A stretch of 64,000 bases of DNA from Symbiodinium natans (GCA_905221605.1 CAJNDS010002311.1:279501-343500); one strand, 5' to 3'; shown: positions 23,040 through 33,213, counted from the first letter of the stretch. Numbers and translations: made by a program. The notes: generated by a model from the letters alone, not told the origin.

Positions 23040-23668
23040 CTAAACCCAAGCCCCCTAAACCCCCTGAACCCTAAACCTCTGTACCCTAAACCCTCAACCC
23101 ACTAAACTCTAAACCCCCTGAACTCTAAACCCTACACCCCTGAACCCTAAACCCTACACCCCTGAACCCTAAACCCTAAACCCTAAACCCTGCACCCCCT
23201 GAACCCTAAACCCCCCGAACCCTCAACCCCCTAAATCCTCAACCCTCAGACCTAAACCCCTAAACCCCCTAAACCCCCTAAACCCTCAGAGCTAAACCCT
23301 TAAACCCCCCAAAACCCTCAACCCTCAAACCTAACCCCCCCCCCCCCCCCCCAAAAAAAAAAAACCCTCAACCCTCAGACCTAAACGCCCAAACCCCTAA
23401 AACCCCTGAACCCTCAACCTTCAAACCTAAGCCCCTAACCCCCTAAACCCCCTAAACCCCCTAAACCCCCTAAGCCCACTAAACCCTCAACCCCTAAGCC
23501 CCCTAAAACCCTCAACCCTAAACCCCTAAGCCCCCTAAACCCTCAACCCTTAACCCCCTACACCCTAAAACCCCGAAACAACCCTGAACCCCTAAACCCT
23601 AAACCCTAAACCCTCAACCCTGAACCCCTAAACCCTAAACCCCTAAACCCCTAAACCCTAAACCCTCG
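23040..23668 (-). repeat. degenerate CCCTAAA-type domain
   Basis: About 630 bp of diverged CCCTAAA, CCCCTAAA and CCCTCAA units with a C-run/A-run at 23,336-23,365. No gene seen. Confidence 0.9.
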
Positions 23669-23675
23669 TTCGGTC

Positions 23676-23726
23676 CTGCGGCTCGATTTTCAGAACGGGG
23701 CTCACGCCCTTGCCTCGAAGAGGTAC
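23676..23726 (-). CDS. coding exon, ASH/HYDIN-like
   Basis: Reads VPLRGKGVSPVLKIEPQ, 17 codons, phase 0/0, acceptor tcatctgccag. L-R-G-x-G-V-x-P-V-L-x-I-x-P is the classic linker between ASH repeats. The donor would be GA (CAG|GACCGA). A plus-strand frame is also open. Confidence 0.6.
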
Positions 23727-23890
23727 CTGGCAGATGAGCAAACTCGAGCTGGTGGGGGCTCAGGGCCTCAAGGCTTCTTGAGTTGCCCTAAACCCTAAAC
23801 CCTGAACCCTGAACTCTGAACCCTGAACCCTAAACCCTAAACCCTAAACCCTGAACCCTAAACCACCCTTCATCAACACAAAGACCGAGC

Positions 23891-23972
23891 CTGCACGCGC
23901 GTGTTCTGCGTCCGCAGCTGCAGCGCGGTTTGGTAGATCTGAACGAGCTGCGGCTTGAACTCCACCATGAAC
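23891..23972 (-). CDS. coding exon, ASH-like, GC donor
   Basis: The acceptor aaacccag is the end of a telomeric tract. The exon reads FMVEFKPQLVQIYQTALQLR then TQNTRVQ. The donor is GC (CAG|GCTCGG). About 85% of third positions are G/C. Confidence 0.6.
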
Positions 23973-24056
23973 CTGGGTTTAGGGTTTTGGGTTTAGGGCT
24001 TAGGGTTTAGGGTGTAGGGTTTTGGGTTTAGGGTTTTCACCATGAACCTGGGTTTA
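23963..24056. repeat. 19-bp direct repeat around a telomeric block
   Basis: caccatgaacctgggttta occurs at 23,963-23,981 and 24,038-24,056 with only telomere-like repeats between. This duplicates the acceptor of the exon at 23,891-23,972. Confidence 0.8.
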
Positions 24057-24245
24057 TAGTTCTCAGGGGGTGTAAGGGGGGCTTTCAGGAGCTGTTGTTG
24101 TTTGGGGGTTTTAGGGTTTGCAGAGGATTTAGGGTCTGACGAGGGCTTTATCAGGTTTAAGATGTCCTATGTTGCCTGTTCTTAACGTGTGCCCCCCTCC
24201 CTCTCCGCCCCTCTTCCTGATGTTGGACTTCTCTCCTCTCACTGC

Positions 24246-24494
24246 TCACTGCTCCCTCCATGCATCCAAGGATTTCAATGGGATCCCGTTCTGACGAGCC
24301 CATTCAACAAAGCTTGCCGGATATTCATCGCCTCCTTCAGAGGTCATCCACGGAAATAAGGTTTGCAGGCTCCTCATGGTGTCAGCATACTGCCGCAAAA
24401 AAGCTTTGCCACGTTTCGCTCCGACGACCCACAGGCCTGAGCCACAAAGGTCCAGTAACAGCACCCTCCACCAAGCTCCGCCAACGCATGCCCG
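24246..24494 (-). CDS. 249-nt exon, possible C-terminus
   Basis: Acceptor aaccttcactccag, then 82 codons ending in TGA. It includes GKAFLRQYADTMRSLQTLFP and EYPASFVEWARQNGIPLKSL then DAWREQ. Globular-looking with a helical tail. Two other frames are open over the first half, so the exon may be shorter. Confidence 0.5.
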   Translation of the reverse strand, partial: RACVGGAWWRVLLLDLCGSGLWVVGAKRGKAFLRQYADTMRSLQTLFPWMTSEGGDEYPASFVEWARQNGIPLKSLDAWREQ

Positions 24495-24573
24495 CTGGAG
24501 TGAAGGTTTGTCCCCTAAGTCCGAAACCCAAACCCCAAACCCCAGAAACATTCCCCAAAGGGTCCATGTAGCT

Positions 24574-24660
24574 TTTTTAAATATACTTGGGCCCCAAAGT
24601 CCTTATATACGAAGTACTCTAAGGCCGAAGTATTCCGATTTAGGTACATGGACCCTTAGG
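24574..24660. mobile_element. element family H, copy
   Basis: Contains atacttgggccccaaagtcc and gatttaggtacatggaccct. Confidence 0.6.
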
Positions 24661-25307
24661 GCTCTTTCGACTTAAAAGTGGATCCCTCCACATCCCTTGA
24701 AACTTGAGGATGCGAGACACTTATGGAACTCAAAGCCATGTGGCCGCACAAGCCGAACTCACACAGCTCCTGAACCTAAACCCCAAACCTTCAACCCTAA
24801 TTTAACACTAAATAAACAAGTATTTGCTTAAGAACCCCATAAAGATAACAACAATCCCCTTACGACCCTTAAAAGGAAGAATATTCTGATTTTTGGGGTG
24901 CCACTCACAAGCCAAAGCCTAAATATCTTGAACAACCAGGTTCAGAGGTCGCTTCCTCATACCGTGCAAGGGTTTAGGGTTTAGGGCTTAGGGTTTAGGG
25001 TTTAGGGTTTGGGGTTTGGGGTTTGGGGTTTGGGGTTTGGGGTTTAGGGTTTAAGGGCACCAACCGCGAAAAACCCTACACCTTGTTTAGCCTCATCTCT
25101 CCATCGCCTTCCACGCTACACCCCCTAAACCCTAGACCCTAGAAGCGGTGCTGGGGGAAGAAGCTGAAGCGCACAACAGAAAAGAGAGAGAGAGAGAGAA
25201 AGAGAAACAGAGAGAGAGAGAGAGAGAGAACAAAAAAAAAAAAAAAAAACATCTCTAAACCCCAGACCCTGGACTGAATGTTTCGGGCTGAACCCCGAAC
25301 CCTAAAC

Positions 25308-25407
25308 CCTCAGTTGTAAATCCAGACCCAACCTTCCGCCTTGAAGCTCCTTCATCCAAGCCACTGGAAAGGCTTTGATCCCACCGCCCGCGGCGCGTTC
25401 CTCGAAG
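25308..25407 (-). CDS. coding exon
   Basis: Acceptor aaaaactgctag, then FEERAAGGGIKAFPVAWMKE and LQGGRLGLDLQLR. The donor GTTTAG is telomeric. Function not recognised. Confidence 0.55.
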
Positions 25408-26111
25408 CTAGCAGTTTTTGGGTTTGGGCCTTGCCCTAGACCCTAAACCCTGAGCCCTAAACTTTGGACTGAATTAAGCCTGCATGGCAGCCTCAGCACG
25501 CGAGGATACCCTGGGGAACCAGACCCCCGACCCCCCCACCCGAAACGGAGTGGCCGTCCGAAATGCTTGCGGGTCTCAAGGGAGTAGGGCTTTGCTATCA
25601 TGGGGGCCAAAACCCTTAACAACCCCAACCCTACATACCTAACTAACTGCCCTATCTGCCCATGGGCTCAGGATTCAGGGTGCGGGGGCCTAAAACCCTA
25701 AACCCTAAACCCTAAACCGATGTGGAGACTATGGAAGGGGGGGGGGGGGGGAGTTGATGTCTCATGATAGAGAGTGCATAGTTCAGTGAAGTGTGTAGGG
25801 GCTTAGGCATCAACCACACGCATCTGAACAGCCCGACGAAAAGATGCTTACTTCTTACGGTCCCATCTCAAAATCTGTTCGTTAACATGCCTTAAAGCAT
25901 GGAAGTTCTACAACCCTCGGTGTTTAGGGACCTGGGAACCAAGAAAGGCCTCCTTTTCAGACTTCCGCGAGCTACTTACTAAGTCAAAAGGGCTTCCAAG
26001 TAGGGTAGTGACATGGTTCCTTCATGTAGGCCCTTAACTCGGGGAACCCTTATGTTCCCCCGTACGCACCCTACAAAACCCAAGGGCCCACACCTCAGGG
26101 AACCCTCTAAC

Positions 26112-26145
26112 TTGAAAAGGTGCCATGTTCGGGGATGTAGCTTCC
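26112..26145 (-). CDS. coding exon after MITE B
   Basis: Using the tandem acceptor CCAAGAAG the frame from 26,313 continues as W then EATSPNMAPFQ to donor GTTAGA. Confidence 0.4.
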
Positions 26146-26148
26146 CTT

Positions 26149-26316
26149 CTTGGTAGTCCAGCAACCATAGTCTAACCAGGGCACCCTTTGTTGGGTTGGT
26201 TATACTATAAGGGAAACCAGAACCAAAAAAAGGGTAAAAGAGAAACCAGAACCAAAAAAAGGGTAAAAGAGAAACCAGAACCAAAAAAAGGGTAAAGGGT
26301 ACCACTGGCTACCAAG
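26149..26316. mobile_element. MITE family B with internal triplication
   Basis: Arms CTTGGTAGTCCAGCAACC and GGTACCACTGGCTACCAAG. A 4-bp duplication aagg is seen as cctt on each side of the plus strand. Inside, agaaaccagaaccaaaaaaa is present three times in tandem. Confidence 0.75.
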
Positions 26317-26359
26317 CCTTCGAGACAGACTCAAAGCCAGGGGGCAGTATCGTGAAGCC
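26313..26359 (-). CDS. coding exon ending at MITE B
   Basis: Acceptor agaatcag, then GFTILPPGFESVSKA, with donor GTAGCC from the family B arm. F-x-I-x-P-P-G-F is ASH-like. Confidence 0.5.
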
Positions 26360-26624
26360 CTGATTCTCCGGTAGAGCTTCCATGTGAAGCTCCTCTCAAA
26401 AGATGTGGTCTAGGGGTTGGGGTTTAGGGATTTCGGTTTGGGGTTGAGGGTTTAGGTTTAGGGCGCAATTAGGGTTTAGAGTTTAGGGTATAAAAACATA
26501 AGAGCAAAAACGGTCAAAAAATGGGTCCCCACTGAAGGACCCGGGACCGTTTCAAAAGGGGCTGGTGGAGAATATGTCATGCTACAAAGGCACAACCCTA
26601 AACTCTAAATCCTCTGCAAGGTAC

Positions 26625-26713
26625 AGATAGCTGCTGCTTCAGTAGCAGGCTTCGTGACGACCCCTTCCCCTTTAAGTATTCCTCGAAGAACGGGCTGTAG
26701 CACGCGTCACCAA
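26625..26713 (-). CDS. coding exon
   Basis: Reads GDACYSPFFEEYLKGKGSSR then SLLLKQQLS; acceptor tgaaccgtaag, donor GTACCT. The antisense is open too but its third positions are poor. Confidence 0.5.
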
Positions 26714-26828
26714 CTTACGGTTCAAAGCAAGTAAAGGTTTAGGGTTTGGTGTTTAGGGTTTAGGGTTTAGGGTTTAGGGTTGATAAAAACAGCTAAAACT
26801 AGAAAACTAGCCCTCAGCGTTGTACTAC

Positions 26829-26889
26829 CAGGTCTCCTGCACACCGTCTTCCACCGCGAGGTTCGTGATCACCAGCGGCCTACCCACGG
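26829..26889 (-). CDS. coding exon, ASH-like
   Basis: A 61-nt exon reading VGRPLVITNLAVEDGVQET, with acceptor cttaatcttgaag and donor GTAGTA. P-L-V-I-T-N-L-A suits an ASH repeat. Third positions about 80% G/C. Confidence 0.6.
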
Positions 26890-27007
26890 CTTCAAGATTA
26901 AGGGTTAGAGCTCTCAGCCCTACACCTCTCTAGTATGATACTATTTTCCCCACCTTTCCAAGAGTGCTCCCCAAACCTGAGGGTAGAAACTCCGGGGTTA
27001 ACGGCAG

Positions 27008-27121
27008 AACTCATTCATTCAATTCATCGGGATCCCCTGCCACTACTTCGAAACCCCCATCCCAGGAAACATTGAAGATGCCCTAAACACAACATTCCTG
27101 AATGAGCTGCGCGTGAACTGA
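27008..27121 (+). CDS. coding exon, C-terminal, plus strand
   Basis: Acceptor ggttaacggcag, then NSFIQFIGIPCHYFETPIPG and NIEDALNTTFLNELRVN with TGA. It is one of few exons with a clear plus-strand preference. Function not recognised. Confidence 0.5.
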   Translation, partial: NSFIQFIGIPCHYFETPIPGNIEDALNTTFLNELRVN

Positions 27122-27420
27122 AGTAACGACATGTGCTGTACCTATCGGGCCGTCCAGTAATCTGCAACAAAAAAAGGTGTCCTTGTGGCCTTAGATGACC
27201 AAGCCCTAAACAATAAACCCTAAACCCTAGTAAAACCTTGCAAGAGAACCTGAACCCCAAAAATTGGAATACGGGTATTGCTGGGCCTCCTGGTGCTTTG
27301 ATGGCCTAGAGTTTGTTGAGAAGCGAAGACAAAGCAACGAAACCCCCGAACCCCAGATACGGACCTCGCCTGAACCCTGAACCCTGCCGTGGGTTTCGGG
27401 TTTAGGGAGTAGGGTTTAGG

Positions 27421-27606
27421 GTCCTAAACCCTGCAGTAGGGCTTCGGATTTGGGGTTGGGGGGCGGGGGAGGGGGTTTAGGGTCTTGCGGATATAGGGCC
27501 AGCTCTACCACTGGTGGCTCTTGTCTGCGGGCCCGAAAGTGGGTGATCGTTTCAACAGGACCCACACAGAGGCTCATCAAATCCGAGAATTTGCGGGGTC
27601 CAAAAC
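27421..27606 (-). CDS. possible coding exon
   Basis: An open frame starting at a TTTAG acceptor: GFGPRKFSDLMSLCVGPVET then ITHFRARRQEPPVVELALYP and a proline run. Third-position bias is weak. Confidence 0.3.
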
Positions 27607-27663
27607 CCTAAACCCTAAACCCTAAGCCCTAAACCCTAGCCCTAAACCCTAAACTCTGGGGTA

Positions 27664-27798
27664 GTTTAATGGTCCCTTAATATGGGCCCTTAACAAGAGA
27701 CCCCTTATATACCCCTTAATTATATACCCTATAAAACCCAAGGGCCCATACCTCAGAACCCTTTCAAGAAGGTAAGGGACCATATGAAGGGACCGTGT
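27664..27798. mobile_element. MITE family E, copy
   Basis: Arms taatggtcccttaatatggg and aagggaccatatgaagggac; inner gggcccatacctcagaaccc. Confidence 0.65.
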
Positions 27799-27805
27799 AC
27801 CCCAA

Positions 27806-27895
27806 ACCCTAAACCCTAAACCCTAAACCCTAAACCCTAAACCCTAAACCCTAAAACCCTAAACCCTAAACCCTAAACCCTAAACCCTAAACCCC
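27806..27895 (-). repeat. (CCCTAAA)n array
   Basis: About 13 units; probably intronic to the minus-strand exons. Confidence 0.95.
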
Positions 27896-27938
27896 AGCGT
27901 CTTCGGACCCTAGGATTGTCCCCCCCCAAGCTGGGCAC

Positions 27939-28017
27939 CTGAGTGCTCGCTGCCCGGCGGTCACGTCGCCGAAGTCGAGCACGGCTGGCTGCATGGCTAA
28001 GACGCTGGGCAGCACAC
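27939..28017 (-). CDS. coding exon, ASH/HYDIN-like
   Basis: A 79-nt exon between acceptor cacacgtctgag (end of a telomeric tract) and donor GTGCCC. It reads VLPSVLAMQPAVLDFGDVTA then GQRAL. P-A-V-L-D-F-G-D-V-x-A-G-Q is the hallmark start of an ASH repeat. Third positions over 80% G/C. Confidence 0.75.
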
Positions 28018-28361
28018 CTCAGACGTGTGGTTTAGGGTTTAGGGTTTAGGGTTTGGCGTTTGGGGTTTCGGGTTTAGGGGCTCTAGGGTTTCTAAGCTTG
28101 TAGGGTTTAGAGTTTACCGACTGGTTCTGAGTAAGTAGTGAGGGAATGATGTACCCGGTATAATCCCTTGGAGGGTAGATACAAGGTACGTTCTTGTCTT
28201 GCCAGCACGCTTCAGAAGTAGGGTTTGGGGCTTTAGGGATTTTGGGTTTAGGGTTTGAGGGTTTTAGGGCTCTTGGGTTTTAGGGATTTGGAGTTTTAGG
28301 GTTTGGGGAGCAGGGTTTTTAAGATGTAGGCGGGTTAGGGTTTTAGGGTCTAGGGCTTATC

Positions 28362-28471
28362 TACTGGTTCTTTGTCGGGAATAAGGGAACGAGGTACCCT
28401 ATATAATCCCTGAAAGGGTGTTTACAGGGGGATAGAAGGTACCTAAATCCCTCAGTCCCCACCAAGAACGA
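28362..28471. mobile_element. MITE family F, copy
   Basis: Arms ctggttctttgtcggg and ccccaccaagaacgag; inner ggtaccctatataatccc. Confidence 0.65.
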
Positions 28472-29063
28472 GCAGGTGCTTTGGGACGTATGAGGTGGAC
28501 CCGTGTGCCTGCATTCCTGTATTCCAGCTTTTTACCTTCCTTCCAGATACCTACTAACCTACTATTTTTGCTGAGGTTTCGTTGTTGGGGGTGGGTGGAT
28601 GGGGTGGGTTTAGGGTTTAGAGTGCGGATAGAAATGGTGGAGGGGGAGGAAGCTTGCACCAGAGCCAAACATCTTAACCCTCGAGCCTTAAGCCTCGACC
28701 TAGAAGGATCAAGCATGAGTTTTCAACCGTTTACAGCCAGACGAGACGCTACGTATGTCTTACAGTAGCGATCCGAATCACCCACCCTGCTGAAGCTGTT
28801 AAGCGCCTGAAATGCAAAAACGCTAACACTTCAAACGTGTTTGGCCCGTGCCTGCTAGCCAGGGCGCAGGTATTGATACCGAGGTAGCAAAACTGATCTC
28901 GGCCATCGCGGAATCCCCTCAGCGGTCAGGGGTAGGCTTGAGGATTTGGCGCTTAACCGCTACACCCGAAAACCCTGAAACCCTCAGACCCTAAACCACT
29001 AAACCCCTAAAACCCCAAACCACTAAACCCCTAAACCCTAAACCCTATAAACCGGGCCCTCAA

Positions 29064-29191
29064 CTAAGGCAACCTCAGCGTTCGGATTTTATTTCGGGAC
29101 AACCCGGCGCGGCTCGATAGATTGTGTGGCACCTTGGTAAGGCTCAGCCCCCTACGCGCCAGACTGTGGCAGAGCCCTACAGGCTTCGCAC
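29064..29191 (-). CDS. putative coding exon
   Basis: Acceptor gctaaggccag, then AKPVGLCHSLARRGLSLTKV and PHNLSSRAGLSRNKIRTLRL ending in TAG. Confidence 0.4.
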
Positions 29192-29210
29192 CTGGCCTTA
29201 GCTAGTTCAT

Positions 29211-29338
29211 GGTTGGGATAAACATATTTTTAAGGGTACTTAAACCCATTGAGGAATATAAATTAAATTTGTATTATTAACAATAATACAAAGTTAAATG
29301 TATATTCCTTATTGGGTTTAAGTACCCTTAAAATCTAA
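29211..29338. mobile_element. MITE family I, full palindrome
   Basis: A near-perfect long hairpin: aagggtacttaaaccca and tgggtttaagtaccctt with an AT-rich loop. Confidence 0.75.
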
Positions 29339-29499
29339 CATGGTGACACAGCTACTAGAAGGCACAGGGCCGGACGAGGACCTGCGTCTAGAGCTGGAGT
29401 CTGGAGTTCGACGGCTGGGAAAGGGCGACGTCTTCTGCTGATGTACCCACCGTGTGTTGGATCACCAAACACCCTAAACCCTAAACCCTAAACCCTAAC

Positions 29500-29627
29500 C
29501 CTTTGACACCACGTGGGACGCCCGAAGCTTGGTGGCTGCGAATGTCGGAAGAAGGGTCAAGCCGCGGTTTTTTTGGGCAGATCGTGTTTTCCCCTTGGAA
29601 GTCACCTGGTGCAGCTTCCGGCGCCTG
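29500..29627 (-). CDS. coding exon of unknown protein
   Basis: Acceptor cacctcactgag, then QAPEAAPGDFQGENTICPKK and PRLDPSSDIRSHQASGVPRG. The donor GTTAGG is a telomeric variant. An earlier donor GTGACT is possible. Confidence 0.5.
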
Positions 29628-29901
29628 CTCAGTGAGGTGAAGCCCTGAAACCCTAAAAACCATAAAACCCATAAAACCCACCAAACCCTAAACCCTAAAC
29701 CCGAACGACTAAAACCCTAAACCCCTACACCCCCTAAAACCCTGAACCTCTAAAACCCTCCCTACACCCGCAAAACCCCAAAACCTCGAAACCCTAAAAC
29801 CCCCAAGGCCCTAAAACCTAAACCCTAAAACCCTTACAAACCCTAAAACCCTAAACCCTAAGGGGTTTGCCTAAGGGGTTTCCGGGGCTTAGAGTTCTCA
29901 C

Positions 29902-29916
29902 GTCTATGCCCTCTGC
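29902..29916 (-). CDS. 15-nt microexon
   Basis: Five codons (AEGID) between the excellent acceptor cctctccaaaccgag and the consensus donor GTGAGA. Confidence 0.35.
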
Positions 29917-30213
29917 CTCGGTTTGGAGAGGAAGAGGCGGGGTTTAGGGTTTAGTGTCTAAGGTGTCTTTGTTGCTGAGCTCATAAGCACCGAACATGTG
30001 TACACTTTTAGTTTTGTAGAGATTATGGTGTCCCAAAAAGTGTAAAGTGTACTCACTCAGCTACTGAGGTGTAGGGTTTAAGGTTAAAGGTTTAGGGTTT
30101 CGGGTTTACGGTTTGGGGATTGGCAGTCTTGAGCCCATGCCTTCGCTGTAACGGGCTTAGGAGTTGAGGGCTCTTGCCTACAGGTTCTTTGTCGGGATTG
30201 AGAGAAATGTGTG

Positions 30214-30337
30214 CCCTAAACCCTAAACCCTAAACCCTAAACCCTAAACCCTAAACCCTAAACCCTAAACCCTAAACCCTAAACCCTAAACCCTAAACCC
30301 TAAACCCTAAACCCTAAACCCTAAACCCTAAACCCTA
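30214..30337 (-). repeat. (CCCTAAA)n array
   Basis: About 17 perfect units. On the minus strand it follows the donor at 30,342, so it would lie inside an intron. Confidence 0.95.
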
Positions 30338-30342
30338 CACAC

Positions 30343-30413
30343 GCGCTCTCCCAGAATACCCAAACGCAAAGTGCGGTTCAAATTCACATCCCCGCCTCCT
30401 CTGCTTTGACCCC
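30343..30413 (-). CDS. coding exon, ASH-like
   Basis: Acceptor gcttatgttgcag, then GSKQRRRGCEFEPHFAFGYS and GRA, donor GTGTGT next to a long telomeric array. Confidence 0.5.
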
Positions 30414-30426
30414 CTGCAACATAAGC

Positions 30427-30525
30427 TTAGTTGCTGAGTTCATAAGCCCCCAAAAAAGTGTACACTTTTAGTTCTATAGGGGATTCTAGTATCCCAAACA
30501 AGTGTAAAGTGTGCTCACTCAGCTA
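30427..30525. mobile_element. MITE family D, full copy
   Basis: Arms ttagttgctgagttc and gctcactcagctactaag, with internal inverted gtgtacact/agtgtaaag blocks. Confidence 0.7.
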
Positions 30526-30527
30526 CT

Positions 30528-30650
30528 AAGATATGGGCCCTTAAAAGGAGACTCATTATGCACCCCTTATACACACAATAAAACCCTAGGGCCCATACCT
30601 GAGAACCCTTTCAAGAAGGTAAAGTGTGCTCACTCAGCTACTAAGTAGGG
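30528..30650. mobile_element. chimeric element, family E body with family D end
   Basis: Starts as family E (tatgggcccttaaaagg) and at aaggtaaagtg switches into the family D terminus gctcactcagctactaag. It directly follows an intact family D copy. Confidence 0.6.
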
Positions 30651-30804
30651 GGGGATTGCTGGCGGTTTGGGATTCGTGTTATGAGGGTTTAGGCATCAGG
30701 GTCTGGCGAGGAGGCTTGGGGTGAGGGAAAAAGATGCCTCCCTAAACCCTAAACCCTAAACCCTAAACCCTAAACCCTAAACCCTAAACCCTAAACCCTA
30801 AACC

Positions 30805-30852
30805 CTAATCCAGCCCGAAACAAAGAACCCGGCAGTATAGCGCAGCCTTGGG
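30805..30852 (-). CDS. coding exon
   Basis: Acceptor gggttttggcag, then PKAALYCRVLCFGLD and TAG formed by telomeric repeat; a GTTCTT donor lies before the stop. The opening PKA recalls the exon at 62,427. Confidence 0.45.
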   Translation of the reverse strand, partial: PKAALYCRVLCFGLD

Positions 30853-31139
30853 CTGCCAAAACCCCACCCCTTGAAGAACCCTAAACCGTGAACCTCAAAC
30901 CCTAAAAGAGCTTCAACCTTTAAATCCTGAGCCTTAAGCATTACAACTTAATAAACCTGACCCATATGCCCTAAACCCTAAACCCTGAATCTTAACGCCT
31001 AAACTCTGTACACCCTGAACCCTGAACCTCTAAACCCTAAACCCTAAACCCTAAACCCTAAACCCTAAACCCTAAACCCTAAACCCTAAACCCTAAACCC
31101 TAAACCCTAAACCCCAAACCCCAAACCCTAACCTGCAGC

Positions 31140-31200
31140 CTGGTGGCTGCGAAGCCGGCTTGAAGCAGATCGGAAGACGCCAGGACCCGTGCACGGTGCC
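31140..31200 (-). CDS. coding exon, ASH/HYDIN-like, GC donor
   Basis: Reads GTVHGSWRLPICFKPASQPP. G-x-V-x-G-S-W-x-L-P-I-x-F-K-P is a canonical ASH repeat segment. The acceptor is agtgtctgcag and the donor GC (CAG|GCTGCA). Confidence 0.65.
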
Positions 31201-32205
31201 CTGCAGACACTTTGAACCCTAAACCCCTCAAATGCAACTGTGCCTAAACCCTAAACCCTAAACCCTAAACCCTAAACCCTAAACCCTAAACCCTAAACCC
31301 TAAACCCTAAACCCTAAAATCCTACACCCTCCTATGCCCTAGAAGCCCAAACCCTAGAGCCTCAACTCCCCCACCGAAAAGGCATAAGTAGCACGGGAGG
31401 TCTTAGGTGTCGGACTCTGCTTAATTTTAACTTTTGTTTATTATTATATTTTTGTTATGTGATTATTATTATATTATTATCATTATCTGTATTATTGTTA
31501 GTTTTTTTGGGGGGAGGGGGTGGGTTGCGGGTGGCAGGGGCTTAAAGGGGGCTTAGGGTTTCAGAACAGTTTCAAGGGGGTCGTGGTTTAGGACTGTGCC
31601 GGGTTTTTGGTTGGGGTTCAACAGGCAGTCTAAAACATCCAGCCCCACGCCTCGCAAACCCTCACAAACCGAACAAAAAAATCGGTTAACCTGTCGTATA
31701 TGTAGTAGGAATCTATATAGCCAAAAAGGTTCAATGATACCTAACCTAGTCCCTATGCAGTACTCTGAAACAGGGCAACTAGATAGTCTATGGAACACAT
31801 TTACTCATTCACAGACACTGAGAAACACCTTAGGGACCAAGTGAACCTTGAAAGGGTTTATGGTTCATGTACCTTAATAAGAATTATAGTAGTAGAGGTT
31901 ACCCTAAACCCTCAACCCCTAAAGTCCACAGCCTAAAAATTAAACTATCCCTAAACCCTTGATAGGAATTGTAGTACGCTAGAACCCTAAACCCTAAACC
32001 CTAAACCCTAAACCCTGACCCCAAATTTAGAGTTCAGTTGGTCCCTAGGCTGCTTGCAACAACCTCTACCAGACAGCAAGGTGACTCTGACAAGCCTGCA
32101 TGTTGCCAAAAATATGGCTTGGGGTTCGGGTTTAGGGTTTAGGGTTTAGGGTTTAGGGTTTAGGATTTAGGTTTAGGGTTTAGGGTTGCAAAAAATATGG
32201 CTTAG

Positions 32206-32316
32206 GGTTCCTTAGTTGCTGAGTTCATAAGCCCCAAAAAAGCGTACGCTTTCAGTTCTATAGGGGATTATAGTATCCCAACAAGTGTACAGTGTGCCCA
32301 CTGAGCTACTGAGGTA
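32206..32316. mobile_element. MITE family D, copy
   Basis: Arms ccttagttgctgagttc and cccactgagctactgagg. Confidence 0.65.
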
Positions 32317-32434
32317 TGGGTGTAGAATTTAGGGTTATAGGGTTTAGGGTTGCTACAATATGGATTAGGGATGTTTAGGGTTTAGGGATGTTTAGGGGTT
32401 TAGGGCTTTAGGGGTTTAGGGTTTGGGGTACTAC

Positions 32435-32499
32435 CGACATGCATCTTCGCGAGCAGTTGGCCTCCGCTTCCCATCGCCGGCCGCCGTGCTCGCGGATGT
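32435..32499 (-). CDS. coding exon
   Basis: A 65-nt exon reading IREHGGRRWEAEANCSRRCM then S, with acceptor accagattgaag and donor GTAGTA. Third positions about 75% G/C. Confidence 0.55.
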
Positions 32500-32566
32500 C
32501 TTCAATCTGGTGACGCCTGGGGTTTAGGGTTTGGGGTTTAGGGTTTGGGGTTTAGGGTTTAGGGGT

Positions 32567-32665
32567 TTAAGGTGTGCAGCCGTCCTTAAAAAAACTTGAC
32601 CACAAGTGGACCTTGTCTAGGCGCCTAGGTGCCAAGAGCTCCCTGCAGACTCTGGTTCGGGGGGG
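32567..32665 (-). CDS. coding exon or C-terminus
   Basis: Acceptor acccgcgag, then PPRTRVCRELLAPRRLDKVH and LWSSFFKDGCTP with TAA. An internal GTCCAC donor is possible. Confidence 0.45.
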   Translation of the reverse strand, partial: PPRTRVCRELLAPRRLDKVHLWSSFFKDGCTP

Positions 32666-32753
32666 CTCGCGGGTCTTATTTGGGTTTAGGGTTTAGGGTT
32701 TAGGGTTTAGGGTTTAGGGTTTAGGGTTTAGGGTTTAGGGTTTAGGGTTTATG

Positions 32754-32801
32754 TCAAGCGAGTGGCGAGTACTCCTCAGCATCCATAGCGCCGGGGTTTT
32801 C
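32754..32801 (-). CDS. coding exon, possible C-terminus
   Basis: The strong acceptor taattatgttgcag opens ENPGAMDAEEYSPLA, then TGA. A GC donor option precedes the stop. Confidence 0.5.
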   Translation of the reverse strand, partial: ENPGAMDAEEYSPLA

Positions 32802-33123
32802 CTGCAACATAATTAGGTAGGGACTGGTATCTGCATACCTGGGATGGACCTTCCAGGCATTGATAGGGTTTAGGGTTTAGGGTTTAGGGTTTAGGGTTTA
32901 GGGTTTAGGGTTTAGGGTTTAGGGTTTAGGACCCGAAATACATCCGACCTCTATGCCTCTATGCACTAGATGCGCAGCTAAATTCCGACTTCGGCAATTG
33001 GCAAATAGAGTTCGACACACAAACACACCCCCGGGAAGGGGGTCATATCTACCTGCGGAAACAAAAACAACTACCGTTTAGGGTTTAGGGTTTAGGGCTT
33101 AGGGTTTAGGGTTTAGGGCTACC

Positions 33124-33213
33124 TCAAAGTCCTATCATGGGGCTTGCTAGTGCAACCTCATGGCAAGAAAGTGGATCTGGGATTCCTTCGCCCTGCAAAA
33201 CTACACCTCTTGG
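33124..33213 (-). CDS. coding exon, ASH-like
   Basis: Acceptor ctcctacgtgcag, then PRGVVLQGEGIPDPLSCHEV and ALASPMIGL ending in TGA. V-V-L-Q-G-E-G-I matches the end-of-repeat motif of ASH proteins. Confidence 0.45.
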   Translation of the reverse strand, partial: PRGVVLQGEGIPDPLSCHEVALASPMIGL

